Notes under the pieces: model-generated
Databases searched by the model: none
The model's input: the letters and a program-made list of their open reading frames with translations, nothing else
What the model was told of the DNA's origin: nothing
Source: Agromyces albus
GTDB taxonomy: Bacteria > Actinomycetota > Actinomycetes > Actinomycetales > Microbacteriaceae
Direction of reading: 5' to 3'
Assembly (NCBI RefSeq): GCF_030815405.1
Contig: NZ_JAUSWX010000001.1
Coordinates: forward strand, 1,302,001 to 1,366,000
Length of the DNA: 64,000 nucleotides
Shown here: one piece after another, positions 10,027-19,936 of the stretch
How positions within the stretch are numbered: position 1 is the stretch's first letter
Layout: each line of letters starts with the position of its first letter
Made by a program: the position numbers and the translations under genes

Positions 10027-10947
10027 GTGACCCTCATCGCGATCGTCGGAGCCACGGGCACCGGCAAGTCCGACTTCGCGCTCGACCTCGCCGAGGCGTT
10101 CGGCCGGGTCGGCCGCGGCGCCGAAGTCGTGAACGCCGACGCGATGCAGCTCTATCGCGGCATGGACATCGGCACGGCGAAACTCACGGAAGCCCAACGA
10201 CGGGGCGTGCCGCATCACCTCCTCGACGTGCTCGACGTCACCGAGGAGGCATCCGTCGCGGCCTACCAATCGAGTGCTCGCACCGCCATCGACGAGATCT
10301 TGGCGCGTGACGGCGTCGCGCTCCTCGTCGGCGGCTCCGGACTCTACGTGTCGTCGGTGATCCACGACTTCCGGTTCCCCAGCACGGATGCCGCGCTGCG
10401 GGCGCGGCTCGAACAGGAGCTCGCCGACCAGGGTCCGGGTCTCCTGCACGCTCGGTTGCGTGCGATCGATCCTGAGACCGCCGCGAGCGTCGACGCGCAG
10501 AACGGCCGCCGCATCGTGCGCGCTCTCGAGGTGATCGAGCTCACGGGGGAGCCCAAGGCGGCGCGGCTGCCCGACGAGCCGGTTCCGTGGCGCGAGCACC
10601 GCATCGTGCACCTTCGCAGCGACCGGGCGCGCCTCGTGCAGCGTCTCGACGAGCGCACGACCGCCATGTGGCAGGGCGGGCTCCTCGACGAGGTGCGCGG
10701 GCTCATTCCGCAGGGCATCGAGCGCGGGGTCACCGCGCGCCAGGCGATCGGCTACGCGCAAGCACTCGGCGAGTTGGCAGGGCGCCTCACCCGTCACGAG
10801 GCGATCGATGAGACGCGGCAACTCACCCGCACCTATGCGCGCCGCCAGGTCGCCTGGTTCAAGCGGTACCGGCACGCCGAGACGATCGACGCCGACGACG
10901 TTGTCGCCCGAGGCGCGGAACTGGCCCGCCAGGCGGCCATAGACTGA
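10027..10947 (+). CDS. miaA: tRNA dimethylallyltransferase MiaA
   Basis: Transfers the dimethylallyl group to A37 of tRNA, producing the substrate of MiaB encoded just upstream. The start is GTG 10027, one base after the miaB stop, giving 306 residues and placing the P-loop GATGTGKS at the expected N-terminal position. Further family motifs are [29 protein letters not shown] and, near the C-terminus, [14 protein letters not shown]. The gene ends in the -10 box of dapF. Confidence 0.97.
   Translation: MTLIAIVGATGTGKSDFALDLAEAFGRVGRGAEVVNADAMQLYRGMDIGTAKLTEAQRRGVPHHLLDVLDVTEEASVAAYQSSARTAIDEILARDGVALLVGGSGLYVSSVIHDFRFPSTDAALRARLEQELADQGPGLLHARLRAIDPETAASVDAQNGRRIVRALEVIELTGEPKAARLPDEPVPWREHRIVHLRSDRARLVQRLDERTTAMWQGGLLDEVRGLIPQGIERGVTARQAIGYAQALGELAGRLTRHEAIDETRQLTRTYARRQVAWFKRYRHAETIDADDVVARGAELARQAAID
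10940..10945 (+). promoter_or_regulatory. -10 box giving a leaderless dapF transcript
   Basis: TAGACT ends six bases before the dapF ATG (10952), so transcription would begin at the start codon itself. No Shine-Dalgarno sequence is present, which agrees. The box overlaps the last codons of miaA. Confidence 0.55.
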
Positions 10948-10951
10948 CGTC

Positions 10952-11833
10952 ATGTCGTTCGATCTGCGGTTCACCAAGGGGCAGGGCACGGGCAATGACT
11001 TCGTGCTCTTCAGCGATCCCGCGGGCGACACCGAGCTCACTCCGACGCAGATCGCCGCGGTGTGCGACCGTCGTTTCGGCGTGGGCGCCGACGGGGTCAT
11101 CCGGGCCGTGCGCTCCCGCAACCTCGACGATGGCGCTTCGGCACTTGCCGCCGACTCTGACGCGACCTGGTTCATGGACTACTGGAACGCCGACGGGAGC
11201 GTGTCCGAGATGTGCGGCAACGGCATCCGCGTCTTCACGAAGTACCTCCTCGACCAGGGCCTCGCAGAGCTGCACCCCGGAGACTCCATCGCGATCGGCA
11301 CGAGGGCAGGCGTTCGCACCGTCACGCCGAACCGCGTCGGATTCGAGGCCGATCTCGGTCGCTGGCGACTCGAAGGCGGAGAGCTGCTCGTTCGGGCGAA
11401 GAATCTTCCCGTCGCCCGGCCCGGCATCGGCATCGACGTCGGCAATCCGCACGTCGTCGTGGCGCTCGCCGACGATGCAGAGCTCGACGGGCTCGACCTC
11501 GCCTACCAGCCGATGCTCGAACCGGTGCCCGAAGCCGGCGCCAACGTCGAGTTCGTCGTGCCGGCCGATCCGCTCGTCGAAGACGGGGTCGGACGCATCC
11601 GGATGCGGGTGCACGAACGCGGATCAGGTGAGACGCTCTCGTGCGGCACCGGCGCGGTGGCCGCGGCGCTCGCGGTCCGGCACTGGGCCGGGGCCGGCGC
11701 ACCCGACGAATGGCGCGTGCAGGTGCCGGGCGGAGTGCTCGGCGTGCGCATGTTCTCGAGCGACGACGGAGAGCACATCGCCCTGTCGGGCCCGGCCGAA
11801 CTCGTGTTCGACGGCGTGCTCAGCCTCGCGTGA
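10952..11833 (+). CDS. dapF: Diaminopimelate epimerase
   Basis: Converts LL- to meso-diaminopimelate for lysine and peptidoglycan synthesis. The 293-residue protein has both catalytic cysteines in their signatures: MCGNGIR (first half) and LSCGTGA (second half), and the N-terminal [10 protein letters not shown] motif. It is probably expressed from its own leaderless promoter. Its last 14 bases overlap the end of the convergent methyltransferase gene. Confidence 0.97.
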   Translation: MSFDLRFTKGQGTGNDFVLFSDPAGDTELTPTQIAAVCDRRFGVGADGVIRAVRSRNLDDGASALAADSDATWFMDYWNADGSVSEMCGNGIRVFTKYLLDQGLAELHPGDSIAIGTRAGVRTVTPNRVGFEADLGRWRLEGGELLVRAKNLPVARPGIGIDVGNPHVVVALADDAELDGLDLAYQPMLEPVPEAGANVEFVVPADPLVEDGVGRIRMRVHERGSGETLSCGTGAVAAALAVRHWAGAGAPDEWRVQVPGGVLGVRMFSSDDGEHIALSGPAELVFDGVLSLA

Positions 11834-12476
11834 GATCCGGGTTCGTGCCCTGACCGGGCGCGGGGTCGCTCGGCGCGTTGACCGTGAGGACCCGGTACCC
11901 CTTGGAGAGCTCAGCGCGATCGACCTCGAAGCCTGCGGGCAATGCCTCGTCGAGCCAGCGCTGGAGCGAGTCCGAGCCGAGGTTGCGCTGCACGACGAGC
12001 CACGCGATCGCGTCGGCGTCGAGTCGGGGCAGCCAGCGGAGCAGGAGCGCGTGCAGCTCCGCCTTGCCGACGCGGATCGGCGGATTCGACCAGATGGTTG
12101 CGAAGCGGATCCCGTCGGGAACATCGTCGGGCAGTACGGCGTTGACATTGTCGAGGCCGAGGCGACGTGCGTTGCGTCGCGCGAGATCGAGCGCCCGCTC
12201 GTTCACGTCGACCGCCCAGACGGTCGCCTCAGGCGCCTTGAGGGCAAGCGTCAGCGCAATCGGACCCCAACCGCACCCGACATCGAGCAGGTGCCCGTGC
12301 TTCGGGGGCTCGGTCACGTTACCGAGCAGCACCCGGGTGCCGGCGTCGATGCGTTCGGGACTGAAGACGCCGCCCGCGGTCTCGAGTTCGACCTCTCGCC
12401 CCGCGAGTTGCACCCGGATGGTGCGAGGAGCGCGGCCGCTCCGCGGATTCGAGGAGAAATAGTGGTCCGAGGGCAT
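11820..12476 (-). CDS. Class I SAM methyltransferase of the small-domain (RsmC/RlmG-like) type
   Basis: Probable rRNA guanine methyltransferase. I chose the ATG at 12476 (218 residues) because it yields the family N-terminus [11 protein letters not shown]; the long upstream extension in the same frame is antisense to hflX. Visible motifs are [11 protein letters not shown] (SAM binding), [16 protein letters not shown] (acidic end of strand 2) and SNPPIR (the NPPF/I catalytic motif of N2-guanine and adenine methylases). The length corresponds to one methyltransferase domain without the inactive N-terminal half of E. coli RsmC. The exact rRNA position is unknown. Confidence 0.9.
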   Translation of the reverse strand: MPSDHYFSSNPRSGRAPRTIRVQLAGREVELETAGGVFSPERIDAGTRVLLGNVTEPPKHGHLLDVGCGWGPIALTLALKAPEATVWAVDVNERALDLARRNARRLGLDNVNAVLPDDVPDGIRFATIWSNPPIRVGKAELHALLLRWLPRLDADAIAWLVVQRNLGSDSLQRWLDEALPAGFEVDRAELSKGYRVLTVNAPSDPAPGQGTNPDLTRG

Positions 12477-12505
12477 ACAGGGGAACCTATCGCAGCGATT
12501 GGAAC

Positions 12506-12511
12506 TAGGGT
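12506..12511 (+). promoter_or_regulatory. -10 box giving a leaderless hflX transcript
   Basis: TAGGGT is followed by seven bases and then the ATG of hflX at 12519; no Shine-Dalgarno sequence is seen. It lies in the divergent gap between hflX and the methyltransferase. Confidence 0.5.
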
Positions 12512-12518
12512 TAACACG

Positions 12519-14045
12519 ATGAATGAAGCCGAACACGACACGGGCGACGACGCCGTCGAGCGTGTGCTGAGAGGCGCAGCTTCCAAGGCGGGCGTCACGC
12601 GCTTCGGCGCACCCGCCGAAGCACTCATGGCTCCCGGGTCGGATGACGCATCCGCCGGCTCGACCGACGGCGAGCAGTACGAGCGCGAAGAGCGCGCCGC
12701 CCTTCGCCGCGTCAGCGGCCTCTCCACCGAGCTCGAAGACGTCACCGAGGTCGAGTACCGGCAGTTGCGGCTCGAGAACGTCGTGCTCATCGGCGTGTAC
12801 GCGCAGGGTGCGCAAGACGACGCCGAGAACTCCATGCGGGAGCTCGCCGCCCTGGCCGAGACGGCCGGCGCGCGAGTGCTCGACGGGCTGCTGCAGCGCC
12901 GTCCGAATCCCGACCCCAGCACGTACCTCGGCAGCGGCAAGGCCGAAGAGCTCCGGCACGTCGTCGCCGCACTCGGCGCAGACACCGTCATCGCCGACAC
13001 CGAGCTCGCGCCCAGCCAGCGGCGCGCGCTCGAAGACGTGGTGAAGGTCAAGGTCATCGACCGCACGGCCGTCATCCTCGACATCTTCAGCCAGCACGCG
13101 AAGAGCCGTGAGGGCAAGGCGCAGGTCGAACTCGCGCAACTCGAATACCTGCTTCCCCGCCTGCGCGGCTGGGGCGAGTCGATGTCACGCCAGGCCGGTG
13201 GCCAGGTCGGCGGCGCCGGCGCCGGCATGGGCTCACGTGGCCCCGGTGAGACGAAGATCGAGCTCGATCGGCGCCGCATCCACACGCGCATGTCCCGACT
13301 CCGCAAGCAGATCGTGGCCATGAAGCCCGCACGTGAGGCCAAGCGCGCGAACCGCAAGCGCAACGCGGTGCCGTCCGTCGCGATCGCCGGATACACGAAC
13401 GCCGGCAAGTCGAGCCTGCTCAACCGCATCACGGGCGCGGGCGTGCTCGTCGAGAACGCCCTCTTCGCCACGCTCGACGCGACGGTACGACGCAACACGA
13501 CGGCCGACGGGCGCGTCTACACGATCGCCGACACCGTCGGATTCGTGCGCAACCTGCCGCACCAGCTCGTCGAGGCGTTCCGTTCGACCCTCGAAGAGGT
13601 CGCCGCCGCCGACCTGATCGTGCATGTCGTCGACGCGGCCCATCCCGACCCGGCCGGCCAGATCGCCACGGTGCGCGAGGTCATCGGCGAGCTCGGCGCT
13701 CGCGACATCCGTGAACTCGTCGTCTTCAACAAGGCCGACCTCGTGTCGCCCGAAGACCGGCTCGTGCTTCGCGGTCTCGAGCCCGACGCGATCTTCGCCT
13801 CCGCCCGCACGGGCGAAGGCGTGCGCGACGTGCTCGCGGCGATCGCGCGAATGCTGCCCGACCCCGCGGTCGAGATCGACCTGCTCGTGCCCTACGACCG
13901 TGGCGACATCGTGTCGACGCTGCACGAGACGGGTCGCGTGCTGTCGGTCGAGTACAACGAAGAGGGCACCCGCATCCGCGCCCTCGCATCGCCGGAGCAG
14001 GCGGCCCAGCTCGCCGAGTTCACGGCCGCACCAGTCGTCGCCTGA
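12519..14045 (+). CDS. hflX: Ribosome-associated GTPase HflX
   Basis: GTPase that splits stalled or stressed 70S ribosomes. I start at ATG 12519 (508 residues), the first codon of the intergenic space; the frame is open much further upstream only because it is a shadow through dapF. The N-terminal HflX domain contains GSGKAEEL and the LEYLLPRLRGWG region with the glycine-rich QVGGAGAGMGSRGPGE loop. The G domain has GYTNAGKSSLLN (G1), DTVGFVRNLPHQLVEAF (G3) and NKAD (G4). The first 75 residues are a variable extension. Confidence 0.96.
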   Translation: MNEAEHDTGDDAVERVLRGAASKAGVTRFGAPAEALMAPGSDDASAGSTDGEQYEREERAALRRVSGLSTELEDVTEVEYRQLRLENVVLIGVYAQGAQDDAENSMRELAALAETAGARVLDGLLQRRPNPDPSTYLGSGKAEELRHVVAALGADTVIADTELAPSQRRALEDVVKVKVIDRTAVILDIFSQHAKSREGKAQVELAQLEYLLPRLRGWGESMSRQAGGQVGGAGAGMGSRGPGETKIELDRRRIHTRMSRLRKQIVAMKPAREAKRANRKRNAVPSVAIAGYTNAGKSSLLNRITGAGVLVENALFATLDATVRRNTTADGRVYTIADTVGFVRNLPHQLVEAFRSTLEEVAAADLIVHVVDAAHPDPAGQIATVREVIGELGARDIRELVVFNKADLVSPEDRLVLRGLEPDAIFASARTGEGVRDVLAAIARMLPDPAVEIDLLVPYDRGDIVSTLHETGRVLSVEYNEEGTRIRALASPEQAAQLAEFTAAPVVA

Positions 14046-14248
14046 TCCGCGTCACGCCACGTCATGTGCGCGCGAGCATCGCCCCCGAGGCGTATCGTCG
14101 CTCTTGATCGTTGGCGAGCGGCCGGATGCCGTCTCGCCTGGAGCGACCGCCGAGCCCGGCACCCGCCCGCGAGACCCACCCGCCGTTTCGGCCGGGGGAC
14201 GCGGCATGCCGTGCCTCCGCCCGTCGCAGCATGCCACGCAGGAGCACC
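14046..14248 (+). other. Leader region of the metF-metE operon, possibly structured
   Basis: This stretch holds no gene. A possible -10 (TATCGT, 14091-14096) would give a leader of about 145 nt, which contains a ggcgag/ctcgcc stem and a segment, GGAGCGACCGCCGAGCCCGG, that loosely recalls the SAM-I riboswitch core. The diagnostic GAUGAAGC and later conserved strands are missing, so I do not call a riboswitch. Confidence 0.25.
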
Positions 14249-15241
14249 ATGGCAGAGACCGGATCCGCCCCCGAGGGCGCGGACTGTCGGCCTCGACCGC
14301 CGATCTCGTTCGAGCTGTTCCCACCCCGAACGGATGCTGCGGCGCTGGCGCTCGGCCGCACGATCGACCGCCTCGCCGAGGCTGATCCCGCCTTCATCTC
14401 CGTGACGTTCGGCGCGGGAGGTACCTCGCGCGACCGCTCGCTCACGGTGCTCCGCTACATGCTCGCTCACACGAACGTCGAGCCGATGGCGCACCTCACG
14501 TGCGTCGGTTCGTCGCATTCCGAGGCCAACCGACTCGTGCGCGAGTTCCTCGACGCGGGGGTCACGAGCTTCCTCGCCCTGCGCGGCGATCCGCCGGTCG
14601 GCGCCGACCCCGACGCCGGAATCGGCGATCTCGCGAGCGCTGCCGAGCTCGTGCAACTCATCCACCGCGTCCAGGAGGAGCGTGAGCCCTTCGCTCAGGT
14701 CGGCATGCCCGGCATGCCGGGCGCCTCTCGAATCCGGGAGCGCGCCCGCCCCGAGCGGGTCGCGGTCGCGGCCTTCCCGACGGGGCATCCGCGATCCCGG
14801 GGGATCGCCCACGACGTCGACATCCTGCTTGCGAAGGAGATCTCGGGGGCGACCCTCGCGATCACCCAGCTCTTCTGGCGCGCCGACGACTACCTCACGT
14901 TCGTCGACCGCGCTCGCGCAGGCGGCGTCACGATTCCGATCGTCCCGGGCATCATGCCCGTCACCACGCCGGCCCGGCTCGCACGACTCACCGAGCTCAC
15001 TGGAGTCGAGCCGCCGGCCGAACTCGCCATCGACCTCGAGATCGAGCCGGATGCCGCGGCGCAGGCCGAACTCGGCATCACCTTCGCCGCCCGGCTCGCC
15101 GCCGCAGTGCTCGAGGGTGGCGCACCCGGACTTCACCTCTACACCTACAACCGTCACGAGGTCGTGCTCGAAGTGCTCAACCGACTCGATCTCAGAAATC
15201 CCGACCAGCTCGTCAACGAGAGGAACACCACGCAACGATGA
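14249..15241 (+). CDS. metF: 5,10-methylenetetrahydrofolate reductase
   Basis: FAD-dependent enzyme making 5-methyltetrahydrofolate, the methyl donor of methionine synthesis. I chose ATG 14249 (330 residues) behind GCAGGAGC; upstream in-frame codons are low complexity and lack a ribosome site. Visible are the N-terminal SFELFPPRT (catalytic glutamate), [15 protein letters not shown], the LALRGDPP flavin-binding motif, and [13 protein letters not shown] with PGIMPV near the C-terminus. The stop overlaps the metE start (ATGA), so methyl donor and acceptor enzymes are co-translated. Confidence 0.95.
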   Translation: MAETGSAPEGADCRPRPPISFELFPPRTDAAALALGRTIDRLAEADPAFISVTFGAGGTSRDRSLTVLRYMLAHTNVEPMAHLTCVGSSHSEANRLVREFLDAGVTSFLALRGDPPVGADPDAGIGDLASAAELVQLIHRVQEEREPFAQVGMPGMPGASRIRERARPERVAVAAFPTGHPRSRGIAHDVDILLAKEISGATLAITQLFWRADDYLTFVDRARAGGVTIPIVPGIMPVTTPARLARLTELTGVEPPAELAIDLEIEPDAAAQAELGITFAARLAAAVLEGGAPGLHLYTYNRHEVVLEVLNRLDLRNPDQLVNERNTTQR

Positions 15242-17583
15242 CTGCATACGCCTTCCCCACGGGAACCATCCTCGGATATCCGCGAATCGGGCGGCGCCGC
15301 GAGCTCAAGCGCGCCGTCGAGGCCTTCTGGGCCGGCTCGATCGACGCCGACGAGCTCGAGCAGCGCTCGTTCGAACTCCGGGCGGCCACTCGCGAGCGCC
15401 TCGCCGAACTCGGACTCGGCCGTGACGACTCGTCGATCCCCGAGTCGTTCTCCTACTACGACCAGGTGCTCGACGCCGCGGTCGCGGTCGGCGCGGTTCC
15501 CGAGCGGTTCCGCCACCTGCTGGCCGACGACGGCAGCGTCGATCTCGCCACCTACTTCACGATCGCCCGTGGCGTGGGCGACGATGCGCCGCTCGAGATG
15601 ACGAAGTGGTTCGACTCGAACTACCACTACCTCGTGCCCGAGGTCGGCCCCGACACCGACTTCGCCCTGCACGCCGAGCGCATCCTCGGCGAGTTCGCCG
15701 AGGCGCGAGCGGCCGGGTTCCTCACGCGCCCCGTCGTCGTCGGACCCGTGACGTTCCTCCTCCTCGCAAAGCCCGCCGACGGCGCGCCCGAGGGCTTCCG
15801 GCCGATCGACCGGCTCGCCGACCTCGTGCCGGTGTACGCCGAGCTCCTCGAGGAACTCGCCGAGGCGGGGGCCGAGTGGGTGCAGCTCGACGAGCCGGCG
15901 CTCGTGAGCGAGAGCATCGACGAGCCGCGCGATCGCGTGATCGATGCGATCGGTGCGGCCTACGACGCGCTCGGCGCTGCCGGACCTCGTCCCGCGATCT
16001 TCGTGGCCGCGCCCTATGGCGCCCTCGATGACGCGCTGCCCGCCCTCGCGGCGACGCCGGTCGAGGCGATCGGGTTCGACCTCGTGCGCGGCTCGCTGCC
16101 TGAGCAGCTCGACCCGGCGACGAGCGAGTCGCTCGCCGCGAAGACGCTCGTCGCGGGCGTCGTCGACGGCCACAACATCTGGCGGGGCGACCTCGCCGCG
16201 GCATTCGAACGTGCCGAGGCGCTGCGCGCCCTCTCCGGTGCCGTCGCCGTCTCGAGCTCGACCTCGCTCCTGCACGTGCCGCACGATGTCGACGACGAGA
16301 CCGAGCTCGATGCGCGTCTGGTCAGCTGGCTCGCGTTCGCCGACCAGAAGGTGGCGCAGCTCGCCGTGCTCGCGCGCGGGCTCACCGAGGGTCGCGCGGC
16401 GATCGAGGAGGAGCTCGCAGCGGCATCCGCGGCACTCGCCGATCGCAGCGCGGCACCGGGCGTTCGCGTGCCGACCGTGCGCGAACGTCTCGCGGCCCTC
16501 GCCGACGGGGACTTCTCCCGTGCCGCATACGCCGAGCGCGTCGCCGCCCAGGAAGCGCTCGCGCTTCCCGAGCTGCCGACCACGACGATCGGCTCGTTCC
16601 CGCAGACGACCGACATCCGTCGCGCGCGCGCCGGACTCCTGAACGGCTCGCTCTCCGACGACCAGTACCGCACGCTCATGCGCGAGGAGATCGAACGCGT
16701 CGTGCGCCTGCAGGAGGAGATCGGGCTCGACGTGCTCGTGCACGGCGAACCCGAGCGCAACGACATGGTGCAGTACTTCGCCGAGCTGCTCGATGGCTTC
16801 GCCGTCACGAAGCACGGCTGGGTGCAGTCGTACGGCTCGCGGTGCACGCGTCCGTCGATCCTCTGGGGTGACGTGTCGCGGCCTGCGCCCATGACGGTCG
16901 AGTGGTCGACCTTTGCGCAGTCGCTCACCGAGAAGCCCGTGAAGGGCATGCTCACCGGTCCGGTCACGATCCTCGCGTGGTCCTTCGTGCGCGACGACCA
17001 GCCTCTCGGCGACACCGCGAGGCAGGTCGCACTCGCGCTCCGCGACGAGATCGCCGACCTCGAGGGCGCGGGCATCCGCGTCATCCAGGTCGACGAGCCC
17101 GCGCTCCGCGAACTGCTGCCGCTGAAGCGTCGTGACCAGCCGGCCTACCTCGACTGGTCGGTGGGCTCGTTCCGGCTCGCAACCGGCGGCGCGGCATCCG
17201 CGACCCAGGTGCACACGCACCTCTGCTACTCGGAGTTCGGCGTCGTGATCGATGCGATTCGCAACCTCGACGCGGATGTCACGAGCATCGAAGCCGCCCG
17301 TAGCCGCATGGAGGTGGTCGACGACCTCGCGACGAGCGGGTTCGACCACGGCATCGGCCCGGGCGTCTACGACATCCACTCGCCGCGAGTGCCGAGTGCC
17401 GCCGAGGTGCAGGCGCTCCTCGAGCGGGCGGTCGCCGAGATCCCGGCGTCGCGACTCTGGGTGAACCCCGACTGCGGCCTGAAGACCCGCGGCTACGCCG
17501 AGACGGTCGCGTCGCTCGAGCACATCCTCGAAGCGACTCGCGCCGTTCGGGCGCGCCTGGAGGCTCCGGCGCTCGTCGAGTAG
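15238..17583 (+). CDS. metE: Cobalamin-independent methionine synthase
   Basis: Transfers the methyl group from methyl-tetrahydrofolate to homocysteine using zinc instead of vitamin B12. The 781 residues comprise two related barrels. The N-terminal half begins with [15 protein letters not shown]; the catalytic half starts at about 440 with [17 protein letters not shown] and contains the zinc and homocysteine ligands in HTHLCYSEF and [16 protein letters not shown]-type motif is seen as [13 protein letters not shown] strong hairpin closes the operon 17 bases after the stop. Confidence 0.98.
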   Translation: MTAYAFPTGTILGYPRIGRRRELKRAVEAFWAGSIDADELEQRSFELRAATRERLAELGLGRDDSSIPESFSYYDQVLDAAVAVGAVPERFRHLLADDGSVDLATYFTIARGVGDDAPLEMTKWFDSNYHYLVPEVGPDTDFALHAERILGEFAEARAAGFLTRPVVVGPVTFLLLAKPADGAPEGFRPIDRLADLVPVYAELLEELAEAGAEWVQLDEPALVSESIDEPRDRVIDAIGAAYDALGAAGPRPAIFVAAPYGALDDALPALAATPVEAIGFDLVRGSLPEQLDPATSESLAAKTLVAGVVDGHNIWRGDLAAAFERAEALRALSGAVAVSSSTSLLHVPHDVDDETELDARLVSWLAFADQKVAQLAVLARGLTEGRAAIEEELAAASAALADRSAAPGVRVPTVRERLAALADGDFSRAAYAERVAAQEALALPELPTTTIGSFPQTTDIRRARAGLLNGSLSDDQYRTLMREEIERVVRLQEEIGLDVLVHGEPERNDMVQYFAELLDGFAVTKHGWVQSYGSRCTRPSILWGDVSRPAPMTVEWSTFAQSLTEKPVKGMLTGPVTILAWSFVRDDQPLGDTARQVALALRDEIADLEGAGIRVIQVDEPALRELLPLKRRDQPAYLDWSVGSFRLATGGAASATQVHTHLCYSEFGVVIDAIRNLDADVTSIEAARSRMEVVDDLATSGFDHGIGPGVYDIHSPRVPSAAEVQALLERAVAEIPASRLWVNPDCGLKTRGYAETVASLEHILEATRAVRARLEAPALVE

Positions 17584-17599
17584 CACTGCAGCGCAGGTA

Positions 17600-17637
17600 G
17601 GCAGGGCGGGTGCCGCGGGACCGGCATCCGCCCTGCC
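17600..17637 (+). terminator. Rho-independent-type hairpin after metE
   Basis: The 16-base arms 17600-17615 and 17622-17637 pair with a single G-U and a 6-base loop (cgggac). The following AACUUGUU has only a weak U-run, as is common in high-GC actinobacteria. Confidence 0.8.
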
Positions 17638-17733
17638 AACTTGTTCCGCCTGCTTGTTCCGCGCCCTGCCCCGACCCGTGTCGTACTCGGCGGTTCCCCA
17701 TGTGCCGTCGGGCGGTCGCACAGGAGCGCCGCC

Positions 17734-17739
17734 TATCGT
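17734..17739 (+). promoter_or_regulatory. -10 box giving a leaderless hydrolase transcript
   Basis: TATCGT, six bases before the ATG at 17746; no ribosome site is present. Confidence 0.5.
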
Positions 17740-17745
17740 CGGCCC

Positions 17746-18510
17746 ATGCAACTGGCGGTTCGGGAATCAGGTGGCGGCGCCCGGACTGCGGTCCTCATCC
17801 ACGGCATCATGTCGGACTCGCGAGCGTGGCACCGCGTCACGGCCGAACTCGAGTCGCACGACTTCCGAGTTCTCGCGGTCGATCTCGCCGGGCACGGCCG
17901 AAGCCCGAGGGCACGCCGCTATTCGCCGGCGGCGTGGGCGGACGACGTCGTCGAGACGCTCGCGCCACTGCTCGAGGGGCCGCCCGATCTCGTCATGGGA
18001 CACTCCCTCGGCGCGCTCGTCGCGAGTCTCGTCGCCGATGAGCTGGCGCCGCGCGCCGCCATCTACGTCGACCCGGCGTTCTCGTTCCCGCGTGGCATCC
18101 GCGGCGTCGCCTACAAGCTCGCCTTCGCGATCGCACCGAGGCCGCCGCGCTCGGCGCTCGTGCGGATGAACCCGAAGTGGAGCGCGGTCGACGTGGACAT
18201 CGAGCTCGCGACGCTGCGCGACTGGGACAAGCGCACCGTGCTCGGGTTCGCGGACACCCGGCCACTCGTGCCGCCCGTTCGACTCGTCGCGCCCACGCTC
18301 GTCGTGCTCGCGGAGAAGAGCCTGCTCATCACCGCGAGGGTCGCCTCGCAGTTGCGGCATCAGGGCATGACCGTGAAGACGTTGCGAGGCACCGGCCACA
18401 CGGTCTTCCGCGACGACCACGGCGGGTTCATGGAGGCAGTCGTGACCTGGCTGCGGGGCATCGCGCCCCTCACCGTTTCCGACGTCGCTGCGGTGCGCTC
18501 GCGGGCGTAG
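17746..18510 (+). CDS. Alpha/beta-fold hydrolase
   Basis: Serine hydrolase of unknown substrate, 254 residues. The start is ATG 17746, directly after a -10 box; the longer reading would begin inside the metE terminator. Seen are the oxyanion-hole HGIMSDSRAW, the nucleophile elbow GHSLG (about residues 85-89), a likely acid residue after strand 6 and the terminal histidine in GTGHTVFRDD. No signal peptide or lid insertion is obvious. It stands alone between metE and lexA, which gives no hint of the pathway. Confidence 0.88.
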   Translation: MQLAVRESGGGARTAVLIHGIMSDSRAWHRVTAELESHDFRVLAVDLAGHGRSPRARRYSPAAWADDVVETLAPLLEGPPDLVMGHSLGALVASLVADELAPRAAIYVDPAFSFPRGIRGVAYKLAFAIAPRPPRSALVRMNPKWSAVDVDIELATLRDWDKRTVLGFADTRPLVPPVRLVAPTLVVLAEKSLLITARVASQLRHQGMTVKTLRGTGHTVFRDDHGGFMEAVVTWLRGIAPLTVSDVAAVRSRA

Positions 18511-18538
18511 CGCTCACGGCCCTGGTGCTCGATGCAGC

Positions 18539-19228
18539 TCAGACCGCGCGGAGCACGGCGACGATCTTGCCGAGCACCTCGGCGTGGTCTCCGACGATCG
18601 GCTCGAACGCGCTGTTGCGGGGGAGCAGCCACGTGTGGCCGTCGCGCTGGCGGAAGACCTTCACCGTGGCCTCGCCGTCGAGCATCGCCGCGACGATCTC
18701 GCCGTTCTCGGCGGTGCGTTGCGAACGCACCACCACCCAGTCGCCGTCGCAGATGGCCGCGTCGATCATCGAGTCGCCCACGACCTTGAGGATGAAGAGC
18801 TCGCCCTTGCCGACGAGTTGGCGGGGGAGCGGGAAGATCTCGTCGATCTGCTGTTCGGCCATGATCGGCACGCCGGCCGCGATGCGGCCGACGAGCGGCA
18901 CCATGGCGGCATCCCCGACGGGCGTCGGCTCGAACTCGGACGGCGCGCGCGACTCGGAGTCGGGCACCTCGATGAGCACCTCGAGGGCGCGCGGACGATT
19001 GGGATCGCGGCGCAGGTAGCCGGCGAGCTCGAGCTGGTTGAGCTGGTGGGTGACGCTCGAGAGCGAGGAGAGGCCGACGGCGTCGCCGATCTCGCGCATG
19101 CTCGGCGGATAGCCGCGGCTCGACACCGACCGCTGGATCATCTCGAGGATGGCGACTTGCTTCGCGCTCAGGCTCTTGCGGCGGCGCGCCCGTCCGGAAT
19201 CGCGCGCTTCGTCGATGTCGGTGCTCAA
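18539..19228 (-). CDS. lexA: SOS-response repressor LexA
   Basis: Represses DNA-damage genes and self-cleaves when activated by RecA. I use the TTG at 19228-19226 (229 residues, the usual size), preceded on its strand by GGGGCGGAG; the 35 extra upstream codons are outside the family. The winged helix DNA-binding domain spans 18-80 ([17 protein letters not shown], then [17 protein letters not shown]). The cleavage bond is A118-G119, the catalytic pair S153 (VGDSMID) and K190. All are intact, so the SOS switch should be functional. Confidence 0.97.
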   Translation of the reverse strand: MSTDIDEARDSGRARRRKSLSAKQVAILEMIQRSVSSRGYPPSMREIGDAVGLSSLSSVTHQLNQLELAGYLRRDPNRPRALEVLIEVPDSESRAPSEFEPTPVGDAAMVPLVGRIAAGVPIMAEQQIDEIFPLPRQLVGKGELFILKVVGDSMIDAAICDGDWVVVRSQRTAENGEIVAAMLDGEATVKVFRQRDGHTWLLPRNSAFEPIVGDHAEVLGKIVAVLRAV

Positions 19229-19291
19229 CGTCTCCGCCCCTCGTTGCGGCCGCACGGCGACCGGATGTCGGTGGTCTCTGATCGACTGAGG

Positions 19292-19301
19292 TCGAACATT
19301 C
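19292..19301. promoter_or_regulatory. Degenerate LexA half-site upstream of lexA
   Basis: TCGAAC (19292-19297) is a perfect left half of the SOS operator, but the right half (gaaact) matches poorly. It lies nearest lexA and may support autoregulation together with the better box at 19330. Confidence 0.35.
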
Positions 19302-19329
19302 GAAACTGTATCCGCCTTACGCGGGTGCG

Positions 19330-19345
19330 GCAAACATTCGTTCGA
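19330..19345. promoter_or_regulatory. SOS box in the lexA / LysM-gene intergenic region
   Basis: GCAAACATTCGTTCGA matches TCGAAC-N4-GTTCGA at 9 of 12 positions, including a perfect right half-site. It can serve either of the two divergent genes. Confidence 0.65.
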
Positions 19346-19405
19346 GTGTGTCGCGGTATTCGCGGGCGATCTTTCTCACGCGTGGGTGCTTGCGGCATCC
19401 GACAT

Positions 19406-19421
19406 TCGAAGATATATTCGG
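19406..19421. promoter_or_regulatory. SOS box upstream of the LysM gene
   Basis: TCGAAGATATATTCGG is an almost symmetric LexA operator (9 of 12 positions) about 65 bases before the LysM gene start. Confidence 0.6.
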
Positions 19422-19485
19422 AACAGAGATTCGCATCCGGCCCTCCCGGCCGAGGGTCGGATGCGTCTCCCACAGGAGGTGTGAG

Positions 19486-19875
19486 ATGAGTGCAACGATC
19501 GTGACGACCGGATTCAGCACGGCGGCGATGCCGCGACAGAGCGCCGCGTCGCCTGCCGGCGGGCAATCGCACGCCCGCCTTCGGCTCACCCGCCGTGGGC
19601 GCATCGTGTTCACGACCCTGGCTGCCGTTCCCGTCGTCGTGTGGGCGTTGGTGACGGTGCTCGGCGCCGGTGGTGCAGCCGCAGAGGTCGACGCAACCGG
19701 AGCGATGTTCGAGTACGTCACGATCGACCAGGGCGACTCCTTGTGGGCCATCGCCGAGTCGATCGCTCCCAATGGCGACCCTCGTGTCGTCATCGACGAG
19801 ATCATCAGGCTCAACGGGCTCAACGGCGCGGTCGTCGAGCCGGGCCAGCGCCTCGCCCTCCCCGTCGTGCCCTGA
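19486..19875 (+). CDS. LysM-domain membrane protein, probable SOS-induced cell-division suppressor (YneA/DivS/ChiZ-like)
   Basis: The 129-residue protein has a basic cytoplasmic N-terminus (1-40), one membrane segment (about 44-66, FTTLAAVPVVVWALVTVLGAG) and an extracellular LysM peptidoglycan-binding domain (about 77-128, EYVTIDQGDSLWAIAESIAP). The ribosome site CACAGGAGGT precedes ATG 19486. Divergence from lexA and the shared SOS boxes match YneA of Bacillus, DivS of Corynebacterium and Rv2719c of Mycobacterium, which delay septation after DNA damage. Division inhibition here is inferred from this synteny and domain make-up. Confidence 0.82.
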   Translation: MSATIVTTGFSTAAMPRQSAASPAGGQSHARLRLTRRGRIVFTTLAAVPVVVWALVTVLGAGGAAAEVDATGAMFEYVTIDQGDSLWAIAESIAPNGDPRVVIDEIIRLNGLNGAVVEPGQRLALPVVP

Positions 19876-19924
19876 CCGCTGCGCGATGAAGGCTGGGCGG
19901 TGAAGATAGCCGGTACCGCGTGGC

Positions 19925-19930
19925 TAGCAT
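19925..19930 (+). promoter_or_regulatory. -10 box giving a leaderless hisC transcript
   Basis: TAGCAT, six bases before the GTG start of hisC at 19937; no Shine-Dalgarno sequence. This would drive hisC-hisB-hisH. Confidence 0.55.
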
Positions 19931-19936
19931 GGGACG

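Noticed and set aside
10995-12518. In-frame extension of hflX back into dapF (1016 codons in total)
   Set aside because: The extension is Ser/Arg/Thr-rich shadow of dapF; HflX homology and a -10 box place the start at 12519.
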